Shown here in pieces: positions 26,640 to 35,724 of a DNA stretch of 64,000 nt. Both the position numbers and the translations under genes were made by a program. Source of the stretch: UBA4085 sp964556755. Lineage in GTDB: Bacteria > Acidobacteriota > Aminicenantia > Aminicenantales > UBA4085. The stretch lies in assembly GCA_964556755.1 (NCBI GenBank), contig CAZKXI010000007.1, forward strand, positions 1 through 64,000, given 5' to 3'. Under the pieces are notes generated by a model. It worked only from the letters and a program-made list of their open reading frames with translations. It did not search any database and was not told where the DNA came from. Every line of letters begins with the position of its first letter. Within the stretch, counting starts at the first letter, position 1.

Positions 26640-27824
26640 ATGCGGTTCATCGAAGACCTGGACGTCAAGGGCAAGACCGTCTTCCTCCGGGTGGACTTCA
26701 ACGTCCCCCTCAACGAGGACGGCACGATCCGCAATGACAAGCGGATCAAGGCCTCGCTGCCGGCCATCACCTACCTGCTGGGCAAGGAGGCCAAGCTGGT
26801 CCTGGCCTCCCACCTGGGGCGGCCCAAGGGCAAGCCCGACCCGAAGATGAGCCTGGCCCCGGTCGCCGCGCGCCTGTCCGAGCTCATCGGCCGCGACGTG
26901 GTGATGGCCCCGGACGTGGCGGGGCCGGCCGTGGACGCGCTGAAGGCCTCGCTCAAGCCCGGCCAGGCCCTCCTCCTGGAGAACGTCCGCTTCCACCCCG
27001 GGGAGACCAAGAACGACCCGGCCCTGTCACAAGCCCTGGCCCAGGGCGTCGACATCTTCGTCAACGACGCCTTCGGCTCCAGCCACCGGGCCCACGCTTC
27101 GGTCGTCGGCATCGTCGATTACGTGCCCGCGGCGGCCGCCGGCTACCTGATGAAGAAGGAAGTCGACAACCTGCGCAAGGCCATCGTCTCGCCGGCCAAG
27201 CCCTACGTGGCCATCCTGGGCGGCGCCAAGACCGAGGACAAGATCCCGGTCATCGAGACTCTCCTGGACAAGGCCGACACGATCCTCATCGGCGGGGCCA
27301 TGGCCTACACCTTCTTCCTGGCCCAGGGCCGCGCCGTGGGCGCCTCGCTGGTCGAGCCCGACAAGGTCGAGATCGCCAAGGACATCCTGAAGAAGGCGGA
27401 GGAGAAGGGCGTGCGGTTCCTGCTGCCCCTCGACAACCTGATGACCCGGTCGATCGCCTCCGGGATGGTGGACAGGATCCAGGAAGGATTCCCCTTCCCG
27501 GCCGACTTGATGGGCGTGGACATCGGGCCCAAGACCGTGGCCCTCTACGCCGGGGTCATCGCCCAGGCCAAGACCATCTTCTGGAACGGGCCGCTGGGCG
27601 TCTTCGAGACGCCCGCCTTCGCCCAGGGCACCCTCAAGATCGCCGAGGCGGTCGCCGCCTCGGGCGCCGTCTCGATCATCGGCGGCGGCGACTCCATCGC
27701 CGCGGTCGACAAAGCCGGGGTCAGCGCCAAGATCACCCACATCTCCACGGGCGGCGGGGCCAGCCTGGAGTTCGTGGCCAATCAGACGCTGCCCGGCATC
27801 GAAGCCCTGGACAAGAAGGCCTGA
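26640..27824 (+). CDS. pgk: Phosphoglycerate kinase
   Basis: A 394-residue kinase transferring phosphate from 1,3-bisphosphoglycerate to ADP. Conserved segments include RVDFNVPLNEDG, SHLGRPKG, LLENVRFHPGE, VAILGGAKTEDK and STGGGASLEF near the end. The ATG lies five bases after the gap stop with no clear ribosome site, so translation is probably coupled. A longer frame overlapping gap is rejected because homology starts at MRFIEDLDV. Confidence 0.97.
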   Translation: MRFIEDLDVKGKTVFLRVDFNVPLNEDGTIRNDKRIKASLPAITYLLGKEAKLVLASHLGRPKGKPDPKMSLAPVAARLSELIGRDVVMAPDVAGPAVDALKASLKPGQALLLENVRFHPGETKNDPALSQALAQGVDIFVNDAFGSSHRAHASVVGIVDYVPAAAAGYLMKKEVDNLRKAIVSPAKPYVAILGGAKTEDKIPVIETLLDKADTILIGGAMAYTFFLAQGRAVGASLVEPDKVEIAKDILKKAEEKGVRFLLPLDNLMTRSIASGMVDRIQEGFPFPADLMGVDIGPKTVALYAGVIAQAKTIFWNGPLGVFETPAFAQGTLKIAEAVAASGAVSIIGGGDSIAAVDKAGVSAKITHISTGGGASLEFVANQTLPGIEALDKKA

Positions 27825-27825
27825 T

Positions 27826-28611
27826 ATGCGCCGCCGGATCGCCCCTTTCATCGCCGGCAACTGGAAGATGCATAAGACCCTTCCGGAAGCCGCGGCCCTG
27901 GCCGGGGCGGTCCGCCAAGCCGCCGCGGATCTTCGCCCCGCGACCCTGGTCATCCTGCCGCCGTTTACCGCCTTGGCCGATTGCGGCCGCATCCTGGCCG
28001 GTTCGGGCGTCGGTCTGGGAGCCCAGAACCTCCACTGGGAGGATCACGGCGCCTTCACCGGGGAGATCTCGGCCTCCCTGCTGCTCGACGCGGGCTGCGC
28101 CTACGCGGCCGTCGGCCATTCCGAGCGCCGGCACATCTTCGGCGAGAGCGACGAGGACGCCGGCCGCAAGGTCCGGGCCGCCGTCCAGGCGGGTCTGCGC
28201 CCCATCCTGTGCGTGGGCGAGACGCTGGAAGAGCGGGAGGCCGGGCGGACCTTCGAAGTCGTCGGTCGCCAGCTGGACGCGGGGCTCGAAGGCCTCGACG
28301 CCGCCGGACGGGCGCGCGCCATCCTGGCCTATGAGCCCGTCTGGGCCATCGGGACAGGCCGCACCGCCTCTCCCGAGCAGGCCGGGGAGGTCCACGCCTT
28401 CATCCGGGCCCGCTTGGCGGAGGGGGCTGGAAATGAAGCCTCCGATTGTGCTATCATTCTCTACGGCGGGTCGGTTAAGCCCGCCAATGCCTATTCCCTG
28501 TTCAAAGAGCGGGACATCGACGGATTCCTCGTCGGTGGGGCGTCCCTTGAGGCGGATTCCTTTGTCCGCATCGCCGGGGAGGCCGTCAGGGCATACAAGG
28601 AAGTCCAGTGA
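27826..28611 (+). CDS. tpiA: Triosephosphate isomerase
   Basis: A 261-residue TIM-barrel enzyme interconverting glyceraldehyde-3-phosphate and dihydroxyacetone phosphate. Catalytic residues are visible: Lys14 in GNWKMHK, His98 in VGHSERR and Glu170 in AYEPVWAIGTG. The start is one base after the pgk stop; the stop overlaps the secG start as GTGA. Confidence 0.97.
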   Translation: MRRRIAPFIAGNWKMHKTLPEAAALAGAVRQAAADLRPATLVILPPFTALADCGRILAGSGVGLGAQNLHWEDHGAFTGEISASLLLDAGCAYAAVGHSERRHIFGESDEDAGRKVRAAVQAGLRPILCVGETLEEREAGRTFEVVGRQLDAGLEGLDAAGRARAILAYEPVWAIGTGRTASPEQAGEVHAFIRARLAEGAGNEASDCAIILYGGSVKPANAYSLFKERDIDGFLVGGASLEADSFVRIAGEAVRAYKEVQ

Positions 28612-29054
28612 CCGCGCTTCTGACCGTCATCCACGTGATCATCTGCATCGTCCTGATCCTGGCCGTCCTGCTCCAGTCCGGAAAAGCGGCCGACCTGGCC
28701 GGCGCCTTCGGCGGCGGCGGCAGCCAGACCGCCTTCGGTCCCCGCGGCTCGGCCACCCTGCTGTCCAAGGTCACCACGATCGGCGCGATCCTGTTCATGG
28801 TGACTTCGCTCAACCTATGGATCCTGGCCGGCCGCGAGGGCAAATCCGCCGTCAGCGGCGTGGATGCCCCGGCCCAGACGACCCAGGCGCCCGCAGCCCC
28901 TGGGGCCAAGGCGCCCGAGACCAAAACCGAGGCCAACCCTGGCGGCGCTCAGACGCCCGCCGAAAAGCCCGCCGAGAAGCCCGCGGACAAGGCTCCGGCG
29001 GCCGCGACTACGCCCTCAACGACGCCGGCTCCCGCGCCGGCGGCCAAGAAATAG
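28608..29054 (+). CDS. secG: Protein-export membrane protein SecG with long Ala/Pro tail
   Basis: A 148-residue protein. Residues 1-75 match SecG: two membrane segments around the conserved stretch LLQSGKAADLAGAFGGGGSQ. It assists SecYEG-mediated export. The following ~70 residues are a low-complexity Ala/Pro/Lys/Glu tail (repeats such as AEKPAEKPADK), about twice the usual SecG length. The GTG start overlaps the tpiA stop. SecG next to glycolysis genes is common in Acidobacteriota, Deltaproteobacteria and Firmicutes. Confidence 0.92.
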   Translation: MTALLTVIHVIICIVLILAVLLQSGKAADLAGAFGGGGSQTAFGPRGSATLLSKVTTIGAILFMVTSLNLWILAGREGKSAVSGVDAPAQTTQAPAAPGAKAPETKTEANPGGAQTPAEKPAEKPADKAPAAATTPSTTPAPAPAAKK

Positions 29055-29069
29055 CGCCCCGCGCGACAT

Positions 29070-29156
29070 GCCGAAGTGGTGGAATTGGCAGACACGCTAG
29101 CTTGAGGGGCTAGTGAGCCTTATACGCTCGTAGGGGTTCGAGTCCCCTCTTCGGCA
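29070..29156 (+). tRNA. tRNA-Leu (GAG)
   Basis: Acceptor stem GCCGAAG pairs with CTTCGGC. The anticodon stem CTAGC/GCTAG holds the loop TTGAGGG, giving anticodon GAG. The T arm AGGGG-TTCGAGT-CCCCT is at 29132-29148. A long variable arm fits a class II leucine tRNA. Discriminator A at 29156; CCA is not encoded. It follows secG by 15 bp and is probably cotranscribed. Confidence 0.96.
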
Positions 29157-29181
29157 TTCCCCCTCCCCCGGGCCAAGGACA

Positions 29182-29195
29182 GCCTCCGAAGAGGC
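29182..29195. terminator. Small tetraloop hairpin between convergent units
   Basis: GCCTC-CGAA-GAGGC forms a 5-bp stem; read leftward the loop is TTCG, a stable tetraloop. It lies between tRNA-Leu and the leftward S9 peptidase gene. No T-run is present, so this is only a weak terminator candidate. Confidence 0.25.
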
Positions 29196-29253
29196 ATCGG
29201 CCCGCATCACCGTCTTCCGAGCTCCGGACTGACGTGGGCCAGCCGTTTGAATC

Positions 29254-31632
29254 CTAACGCCCGCGCGGGGCGGCCGGCTTCATCCCGTACTCCTTGGGCG
29301 GCTCGGCTCCCAGCAGGTGCCTGACGAAGTAGTCCCAGCGCCGCCGGACCATGTACGGCTCACTGCCGAAGCCGTGGCTCCGGTTCGGGAAGAGGATCAG
29401 GTCGAAGTCCTTATTGGCCTTGATCAGGGCATCCACGACCAGAAGCGTCAGGTAGGGCGGGACGTTGCCGTCCATCGTGCCGTGGGCCAGCAGCAGCTTG
29501 CCCTTGAGCTTGGCGGCGTGGTTCTGATTGGCCTGGTCGTCGTAGCTCGTCGTCCCGTCGGCGTTCTTGGTCAGCAGCCCCTGCCACTTCTCGCCCCAGT
29601 CGTCCTCGTAACCACGCTGATCGTGATTGCCGGCCTGCGATACTCCGACCTTGAAGAAGTCGGGATAGCGGAACATCGCGTCGCAGGTCGCGTAGCCGCC
29701 GCCCGAGTGGCCGTAGATGCCGACCCGGTCGAGGTCCATCCAGGGGTAAAGGGCGGCCAGCTGCTTGACCGCCGCGATCTGGTCCGGGAGGGTGTTGTCG
29801 CCCATGTTGGCGTAGTAGAAGTCATGGAAGGCTTTAGAGCGGCCCGGCGTGCCCAGGCCGTCCAGGTGGACGACGACAAAGCCCAGCTCGGCCAAGGCCT
29901 GGGCGTCGCCCCGGGCGGGGCCGAAGGCACGGGTGCCGATCGTCCCGGACTGCGGCCCGGGGTAGATGTAGACGACGACCGGGTACTTCCGGCCCGGATC
30001 GAATCCGGTCGGCTTGAACATCAGGCCATAGAGGTCGGTGGCCCCATCGCGGGCCTTGACGGTGAAGGGAAGACAGGGCTTCCAGCCGGCGGCTAGAAGC
30101 GGACCGATGTCGGCCTTCTCAAGACTAAGGACGAGCTTGCCGTCGGCCCCGCGAAGGACCGTCGTCGGCGGAACATCGGGCTTCGAATAGGAATCCACGA
30201 AGAAGCGCCCCGTCGGCGAGAGGGAGACTTCATGGTCGGCGTCCTCGGGTGTCAGCAGGGCCAGTCCCTTGCCGTCGAAGCCGACCTTGTAGAGGTGGCG
30301 GAAATAGGGGTCGCGGCTCTTTTCCCGGCCTTGGGCCAGGAAGAAAATCTGGCGGGTCTTCTCGTCCAGGCGGACGATCCGGGTGACGAGGCCCTCGCCG
30401 GTCGTCACCGCGTTCTTGAGCTTTCCGGTTTTGGCGTCATAGAGGTAGAGGCAGCCCCAGCCGCTGCGCTCCGAGAACCACAGAATCTCGTCCGAGGCGC
30501 CCAGGTACCGCCACAGCGGATCGGTGTGGCCGGATTCGAAGTAGGTGTCCGTCTTCTCCTCGAAGATGTCCCGGACATCTCCCGTCTCGATGTCGGCCTC
30601 CCGGACCGTGGCGACCTTGTGGTCGCGGGAGCTGGAGATGAAGATCATCTTCGAGCCGTCAGGGCTCCACTGGACGTCCTCGAAGATCCCGCCGCCCGAC
30701 TTGATGTCGTCGGTGGAGGTGGAGCGGTGCTGGTCCGGCGGCATCTTCAGCCGCACCACCCTCGGGCCGTCGATGTGGATGACCACCCGCTGAATGGTCG
30801 TCACCACCTCGTCGCCCGGGAGAGGATATTTCCAGGCCTGCAGGACGGGGTGGCCGACCTTGGTCTCGACCAGGTACATCTCCCCCACGCCGCGCTGATC
30901 CTGTTGGAAGGTGGCGATCTTCTTGGAGTCGGGCGACCAGAGCAGAACCGGCCGGTCGCTCCGCGTCCAGCCGGCGTTGTCGGTCGCGTAGCCGAAGTCC
31001 TTGACCCCGTCGGTCGTCAGGGCCCGCTCGGTGCCTGTCCCGGCCTCCCGAATCCAGAGGTCATCCTCCTTGATGAAGGCCGTCCACTTGCCGTCGGGGG
31101 ACGTCGCGGCGGAGACGCCGAATCCCCCCATGGGGCCCGGCGCGGGCGCCGCCAAAGCGGCCGACGCCTTGTCCTCCCGGCAGACGGCCGTTGCGACGTC
31201 ATAGATCCAGCGCTTGCCCGCGGCGGCAAAAGAGAACGTCTTGCCGTCGGCCGCCCTATCGAAAGTCGCGAACGGCAGCTTCCCCGGCTCGATGGCCCGG
31301 CCCGAAGCACGGGACAGCGCGGCGGCCAGCTTGACCGCGTCGAAGGCCGGGCCCTTTCTCTTCTTGGCCGGGTCGACCAGGACGAATTCGGACGTCCCGG
31401 GGCCGGTCGAGACGCGGTACCAGAAGCGGTCGCCGGCCATCCAACTCGGCCGCACGCCCGAGCGCAGGACGAGCGGAGCCAAAGCGGCGGACATCATCGA
31501 CTCGGCTCGGGCGTAGTCGGCGGCCGTCAACGCCGCGGGCTTCCAGGGCGTCTGGGCCGAAGCGGGGAGCACGGCCCCGATCGACAGGATGAGAATCCAG
31601 GGAAGAAGAACGGGCAGGGAGCGCTTGGTCAT
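29254..31632 (-). CDS. S9 family peptidase (dipeptidyl-peptidase IV type), exported
   Basis: A 792-residue serine peptidase. A signal peptide covers residues 1-27 (LLPWILILSIGAVLPASA). It is followed by a DPP IV-like N-terminal propeller (~120-520) and an alpha/beta hydrolase domain. The nucleophile Ser is in YGHSGGGYAT and the catalytic His in NRSHGF; VVYIYPGPQS is typical of the family. It should cleave X-Pro or X-Ala dipeptides from peptides outside the cytoplasm. GAGGAGG precedes the ATG. It is paralogous to the S9 peptidase at 42353-45010. Confidence 0.93.
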   Translation of the reverse strand: MTKRSLPVLLPWILILSIGAVLPASAQTPWKPAALTAADYARAESMMSAALAPLVLRSGVRPSWMAGDRFWYRVSTGPGTSEFVLVDPAKKRKGPAFDAVKLAAALSRASGRAIEPGKLPFATFDRAADGKTFSFAAAGKRWIYDVATAVCREDKASAALAAPAPGPMGGFGVSAATSPDGKWTAFIKEDDLWIREAGTGTERALTTDGVKDFGYATDNAGWTRSDRPVLLWSPDSKKIATFQQDQRGVGEMYLVETKVGHPVLQAWKYPLPGDEVVTTIQRVVIHIDGPRVVRLKMPPDQHRSTSTDDIKSGGGIFEDVQWSPDGSKMIFISSSRDHKVATVREADIETGDVRDIFEEKTDTYFESGHTDPLWRYLGASDEILWFSERSGWGCLYLYDAKTGKLKNAVTTGEGLVTRIVRLDEKTRQIFFLAQGREKSRDPYFRHLYKVGFDGKGLALLTPEDADHEVSLSPTGRFFVDSYSKPDVPPTTVLRGADGKLVLSLEKADIGPLLAAGWKPCLPFTVKARDGATDLYGLMFKPTGFDPGRKYPVVVYIYPGPQSGTIGTRAFGPARGDAQALAELGFVVVHLDGLGTPGRSKAFHDFYYANMGDNTLPDQIAAVKQLAALYPWMDLDRVGIYGHSGGGYATCDAMFRYPDFFKVGVSQAGNHDQRGYEDDWGEKWQGLLTKNADGTTSYDDQANQNHAAKLKGKLLLAHGTMDGNVPPYLTLLVVDALIKANKDFDLILFPNRSHGFGSEPYMVRRRWDYFVRHLLGAEPPKEYGMKPAAPRGR

Positions 31633-31698
31633 GATCCGCCTCCTCGGTTTCGCGGGGTCCGGATGCCCTCGCGGGATCAGCCGTTCGGCCGCGGCAAG

Positions 31699-31728
31699 AG
31701 CATAGTCATCCCGCCCGGAGGGTGTCAA
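31699..31728 (-). promoter_or_regulatory. Promoter for the first S9 peptidase
   Basis: On the minus strand TTGACA, an 18-bp spacer and TATGCT. The leader would be about 60 nt. Confidence 0.5.
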
Positions 31729-31800
31729 GGACGAGCCGTGATCGTCCGTTGGCGACGAAGATCCCGGCGAGACGGAGAATTGAAGCCCGTCGCAATCGGC

Positions 31801-33063
31801 CTAGATGCACTCCCAGCGGTCCAGCTTGCCCCGCAGATAGGATTTGCGCTCTTCGAAGATGAGGGCCTGGCGCTCGATGACCGCTTCCGCCTCCTCTCCG
31901 CTCATGCCCTTGACCTCCTCGACGTAGGCCGCCGTGCGTCCGAAGTAGAGGGGCAGCATGATGTTGACCAGCTGATGCCGGTTGCGCGACCAGTTGTGGA
32001 ACGTGTAGGCGAAGTCGTAGACGATGCCGGCCCACAGGTTCGGCCCGAAGTCGACCGCCCCCCCCTGGGCCTTGGGGCGGCAGGCCTCGACCAAGCCGTC
32101 GTAGTGCTCGGGCGTCAGGATCTCGCGGTAGAGGGAGGCGAACTGCTCGAAGCCCTCCTTGAACTCGCGGACCAAGCGCCCCTCGTTGACGGTCAGGGGC
32201 GGGATCGTCCCGCCGTTGGACAAGCCGTCGAACAGGGGCACTTCCTGCGAGCCCTGGACGGGGATCCAGTGGGGCTCGTAGTCGCTCATCATGAAGAAGA
32301 GGGTCGAGACGACCTGGCGGAACATCATCTCCAGGTCGGAGCCGGGGTCCTTGGCGTCGTGGATCTTGAGGCCGAGGCCGGTCTGGCCGACGCGGCTGGC
32401 CTCGTTGAGGGCCACCGTCGTCATCCAGATGTCGATGCCGAAGCGGGCGATGTCCGTCATCCAGACGTCCTTGCTCAGGTAGATCTCGGCCATGCGCCCG
32501 GAGAAGCCGAAGTCGCCGCCGATCGGCTGCCGCAGGCGCCTCCCGTAGAGGGCCCGGGTCATGGGGTAGACGATGTGGTTGGTGATGGTGCCGTCGTACT
32601 TGTGCCGGGCATAGAGAGGGGCGACGAAATCCGCCTTGTCCTCCAGCACCGGCCGGGCCAGGGCCTGGACCCACTCGGGGGTGACGCTGCGCAGGTCGGC
32701 GTCCATGACGACCACCGAGCGGGCCTTCATCATCCGGGCCGCCTCGAAGACGGCCCGGAACGAGGTTCCCTTGCCCGGCAGTCCCCGGTAGATGAAGATG
32801 AAGCGCTGGACGTCCTCGGGACAGACGGCCTTCTCCGCCGCGACCCGGGTGTCGTCGGTGCTCCCGCCGTCGGAGATGAGGATGGCCTTCCTCAGCTCCG
32901 GAAAGTGCCGGCTCAGGCCCTGAGCGGCCTGGGTGACGACGTGGGCGATGGTGTCCTCGTTGTTGTAGCAGGGCAGCCCGACCAGGATGTCGGCTTGGCC
33001 GAAGCGCTTGATCCAGCCGGCCACCCGCTCCCGCAGGGCTGACTCGTACGGCTTGAAGGCCAT
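31801..33063 (-). CDS. GT2-fold glycosyltransferase, probably extending glucosylglycerate
   Basis: A 420-residue GT-A enzyme. LVGLPCYNNEDT at 28-39 is the nucleotide-binding start and DAD at 121-123 is the metal-binding motif; GGDFGFSGR and WMTDIARFGIDIW resemble acceptor regions of mannosyl/glucosylglycerate synthases. It is the third gene of an operon with gpgS and its phosphatase (14-bp spacing). I infer that it adds a second hexose to glucosylglycerate, or acts as an alternative glycosylglycerate synthase. A generic glycosyltransferase role cannot be excluded. Confidence 0.78.
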   Translation of the reverse strand: MAFKPYESALRERVAGWIKRFGQADILVGLPCYNNEDTIAHVVTQAAQGLSRHFPELRKAILISDGGSTDDTRVAAEKAVCPEDVQRFIFIYRGLPGKGTSFRAVFEAARMMKARSVVVMDADLRSVTPEWVQALARPVLEDKADFVAPLYARHKYDGTITNHIVYPMTRALYGRRLRQPIGGDFGFSGRMAEIYLSKDVWMTDIARFGIDIWMTTVALNEASRVGQTGLGLKIHDAKDPGSDLEMMFRQVVSTLFFMMSDYEPHWIPVQGSQEVPLFDGLSNGGTIPPLTVNEGRLVREFKEGFEQFASLYREILTPEHYDGLVEACRPKAQGGAVDFGPNLWAGIVYDFAYTFHNWSRNRHQLVNIMLPLYFGRTAAYVEEVKGMSGEEAEAVIERQALIFEERKSYLRGKLDRWECI

Positions 33064-33076
33064 GGGACGCCCCTCC

Positions 33077-34285
33077 TTAAGCGTTGTCGTCCGCCACCAG
33101 GTCCCGGAGCTCCGCCAAGAATCCGGGATTGGCCGCCGTGATGCGGTTCCAGTTGGGCAGCATCCGGGGCCCGATCGGCTCCTTGAGGAACCGCTCCGAG
33201 GCAGCCGCGAAAGCCTTGAAGAAGATCTCGACGTAGCTCTCCTCGTCGTGGCGATCGAACTCGAAGTCGTTGATCATGGCCTCGGCATGGTAGTTGGCGA
33301 TCAGGTCCTCGGCGGTCTTGAGGTAGTTCTTCTGGATGGTCTTGAGAAGGCCGAAGTTGAGAACGACGCCCTCGGCGGCCAGATTCTTCAAGACGTTGGT
33401 CGAGATGTCCAGGACCATCTTGTGCAGGCCGGCCCCCGAGTCCTTGGCCGACAGCGACTGGTGCTTATGGTCGTAGTTCTCCGCGATCTCCACCTGGCAG
33501 ACGCGCTTGGTGGCGATGTTGCGGTAGATCTCGTAGAGCGTCGTCACCTCCAAGCCCCAGTCCCCGGGAAAGCGGATGACCCGGGTCAGGTCGATGTCCA
33601 GGGCGAACTCGCCGGCCAGGGGGTAGCGGAAGGAGTTCAGGTAGTGGATGAAGGGATGGGCGCCGATGATGTTCTCGACGGACTTGAAGAGCGGCAGGAC
33701 GAAGAGGCGGGTGACGCGGCCGTGCAGCTTGCGGGTGTAGCGGGCGTAGAAGCCCTTGCTGAAGAGGAACGTCAGGTTCGGGTTGGCCACCGGGTAGATC
33801 AGCCGGGCCAGCATCTCCTTGTTGAAGGTCTTGATGTCGGAGTCGTGCAGGGCCAAGGTCTTGGCCTCGTCCAGGGCCAAGGCCAGCCCGAAGGAGGCCC
33901 AGCAGGACTTGCCCTTGCCGTCGGGCCCCAGCCACAGCCCGCCCGACTCCAGCTTGGCCAGCAGCCGGCGCAGTCCGGGATTGTCCATCCACAGCACCGT
34001 GAACGGGAGGGGATGATCGCGGAGCGAGGCCCTCGCCTCGCGCATCTCCCGGGCCGTGGCTCCGCCCAGGGCCAGGATGATCCGGTTCACGAACCGGATA
34101 TCCCGGTAGACCTCCAGGATGCCCTGCATGGCCGGCCGGACAAAGTCGCTGTGAAGGGCCGGGATGACCACGGTCGTCCGCTCGGTCTTGCCGATCTCCT
34201 CCAGCTCGGCCTCGATCTTGGCCAAGCCTCGGTCGCCGAGGATGTGGAGCGTGGTGATGTTGCGCTCTTGGTAGAAGTCGGACAT
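33077..34285 (-). CDS. gpgS: Glucosyl-3-phosphoglycerate synthase (GT81-like)
   Basis: A 402-residue GT-A transferase making glucosyl-3-phosphoglycerate from an NDP-glucose and 3-phosphoglycerate. The N-terminus DFYQERNITTLH is characteristic of GpgS. The nucleotide loop PDGKGKS is at 121-127 and the metal motif HDSD at 147-150. WGLEVTTLYEIYRN is also typical. It begins three bases after the phosphatase stop, so the two act together to give the compatible solute glucosylglycerate. Mannosyl-3-phosphoglycerate synthase is the less likely alternative. Confidence 0.88.
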   Translation of the reverse strand: MSDFYQERNITTLHILGDRGLAKIEAELEEIGKTERTTVVIPALHSDFVRPAMQGILEVYRDIRFVNRIILALGGATAREMREARASLRDHPLPFTVLWMDNPGLRRLLAKLESGGLWLGPDGKGKSCWASFGLALALDEAKTLALHDSDIKTFNKEMLARLIYPVANPNLTFLFSKGFYARYTRKLHGRVTRLFVLPLFKSVENIIGAHPFIHYLNSFRYPLAGEFALDIDLTRVIRFPGDWGLEVTTLYEIYRNIATKRVCQVEIAENYDHKHQSLSAKDSGAGLHKMVLDISTNVLKNLAAEGVVLNFGLLKTIQKNYLKTAEDLIANYHAEAMINDFEFDRHDEESYVEIFFKAFAAASERFLKEPIGPRMLPNWNRITAANPGFLAELRDLVADDNA

Positions 34286-34288
34286 GGG

Positions 34289-35116
34289 TCACCTCCCGTG
34301 ATGAAGGACGTCGAACAGGGCCGCGGCCCAGCCTTCGGGGCCGGGACATGGCGCCCTCAGAGCCGCCGGCAGGGCCTCGGCCAGGTCCGGATCGAGAGAA
34401 CCGTCCGGACGGGGGATCAGAACGGCCAAGTCCGCCCGGGCCAGCATCGGCAGATCATTGGCCGAGTCTCCCAGGGCCACGGTCCGGGACTCTTTCTCCG
34501 TGCGGTAGAAGGGGGCCAGGAGATCGAAGGCCGTTCCCTTGTCGGCCCGGCCCTTGAGGTGGGGGAAGCGCCCTCCCCCCACCACGCTCCATCCGGACCG
34601 GCCCGCCTCGGCCCGCAGGTCGTCGAGAAGCCCCTCCCCCGCCTCGGGCAGGATGAGGGGCAGGTCGAAGCGCCTCAGCCGGGCCAGCCCGGCCGCTTCC
34701 TCGGGCAGGCCGGTCAGAGCCGCGACCTGCCGGACGGTCAGGTCCCTGAGGGTTTGGATCGCGGCTCCGCGCCGGAGGTTGAAGGCGGCAAGAAATTCGA
34801 TCAGTCGAGCGGCGGGCGCGCCCAGATCGAAGCGGTAATAGTCCCCCTCCCGAACGGATCCCGCGGGTGGAAGGGCGGCTTGCCGCACGGCCAGGTAGGC
34901 GGCTCCCCCGTTCTCCGTCGAGAACGACTCGCCGGGTCCGATCGCCCGGACATAAGGGACCGTCTCCTCGGCGGTCTTGCTGGTCATGACGATGAGGGGA
35001 ATGCCCCGCGAACGGATCGCTTCCAGAGCCGGACCGGCCCCGGCGAAGCCGTAGGTTCGGGCGTCCAGAAGGGTCCCGTCCAGATCGGAGAAGAGAATAT
35101 ATCTTCGGTCGGCCAT
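34289..35116 (-). CDS. HAD-superfamily glucosyl/mannosyl-3-phosphoglycerate phosphatase
   Basis: A 275-residue Cof/MpgP-type HAD phosphatase. Motif I is SDLDGTLLD with Asp11 and Asp13; motif II is the Thr/Ser in VMTSKT; motif IV is ALGDSANDLPML. The STENGG segment is typical of mannosyl-3-phosphoglycerate phosphatases. With gpgS next to it, the likely substrate is glucosyl-3-phosphoglycerate. It is first in the operon; the leader is about 87 nt with no strong ribosome site. Confidence 0.88.
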   Translation of the reverse strand: MADRRYILFSDLDGTLLDARTYGFAGAGPALEAIRSRGIPLIVMTSKTAEETVPYVRAIGPGESFSTENGGAAYLAVRQAALPPAGSVREGDYYRFDLGAPAARLIEFLAAFNLRRGAAIQTLRDLTVRQVAALTGLPEEAAGLARLRRFDLPLILPEAGEGLLDDLRAEAGRSGWSVVGGGRFPHLKGRADKGTAFDLLAPFYRTEKESRTVALGDSANDLPMLARADLAVLIPRPDGSLDPDLAEALPAALRAPCPGPEGWAAALFDVLHHGR

Positions 35117-35209
35117 AGGCGATGCAGCGAATCCGCGGCACGGATCCGGAGGTCGTCGAGCTCCGAAGGCGCGGGGAACGGTGGCCCGAAGCCCGGGCTG
35201 CCCCCGGCC

Positions 35210-35239
35210 ATTCTAGCCGACGGGCCTCTCGACCGTCAA
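35210..35239 (-). promoter_or_regulatory. Promoter for the glucosylglycerate operon
   Basis: On the minus strand TTGACG, an 18-bp spacer and TAGAAT, located just after the thioredoxin stop codon. It allows the operon to be transcribed apart from the thioredoxin gene. Confidence 0.5.
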
Positions 35240-35256
35240 ACCATTTTTGGCCGGAC

Positions 35257-35694
35257 TCAGGCCTTGGAGGCGACCCAAAGCGAGAAGTCCGTCTCGCTCA
35301 TGGCGCCCGTGGCGCGGCCGATCTCGAAGCCGCCCTTCATGACTAAAAAAGTCGGCACGGCCTGGATCTTGAAGGCCGCCGCGAGCTCGCGGTGGAGGTC
35401 CGTCTCGATCTTGAGGACCATGAGGCTCCCGGCCCTCCGCTTGGCCAGGCCCGCGACGATCGGGGCCATCATGTGGCAAGGCATGCAGGTGGGAGAGGAG
35501 AAGTCGACGAGCAGGGGCAGCTGGGCCGTCTGGATGAGGGCCACGGCCTGCTCGGGCGTCGGCTCGATGACGGAGCCGGGCGCGGGCAGCGGGCTCTTGC
35601 AGCGCCCGCAGACGACCGCTTTGCGGCCCGGATCGGCGGGATAGGCGTTGGTGGCGCCGCACTGGAAACAGGACACCTTGATCTTGTCGGCCAT
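35257..35694 (-). CDS. Thioredoxin 2-like protein with N-terminal zinc ribbon
   Basis: A 145-residue protein. Two CxxC pairs (CFQC at 9-12 and CGRC at 29-32) form a zinc ribbon like that of thioredoxin 2/TrxC. The thioredoxin fold has the active site TCMPCH, with CMPC in place of the usual CGPC, and the cis-proline segment VPTFLV. It should be a cytoplasmic disulfide reductase; the altered dipeptide would shift its redox potential. A TATAAT at 35725-35730 is about 24-30 nt upstream and AAAGGA precedes ATG. Confidence 0.9.
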   Translation of the reverse strand: MADKIKVSCFQCGATNAYPADPGRKAVVCGRCKSPLPAPGSVIEPTPEQAVALIQTAQLPLLVDFSSPTCMPCHMMAPIVAGLAKRRAGSLMVLKIETDLHRELAAAFKIQAVPTFLVMKGGFEIGRATGAMSETDFSLWVASKA

Positions 35695-35724
35695 GGGCTC
35701 AATCCTTTCGAGAGGCTCTCCGTC

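Noticed and set aside
30232..33042. 936-residue rightward open frame opposite the S9 peptidase and glycosyltransferase
   Set aside because: Antisense shadow spanning two well-supported genes and their gap.
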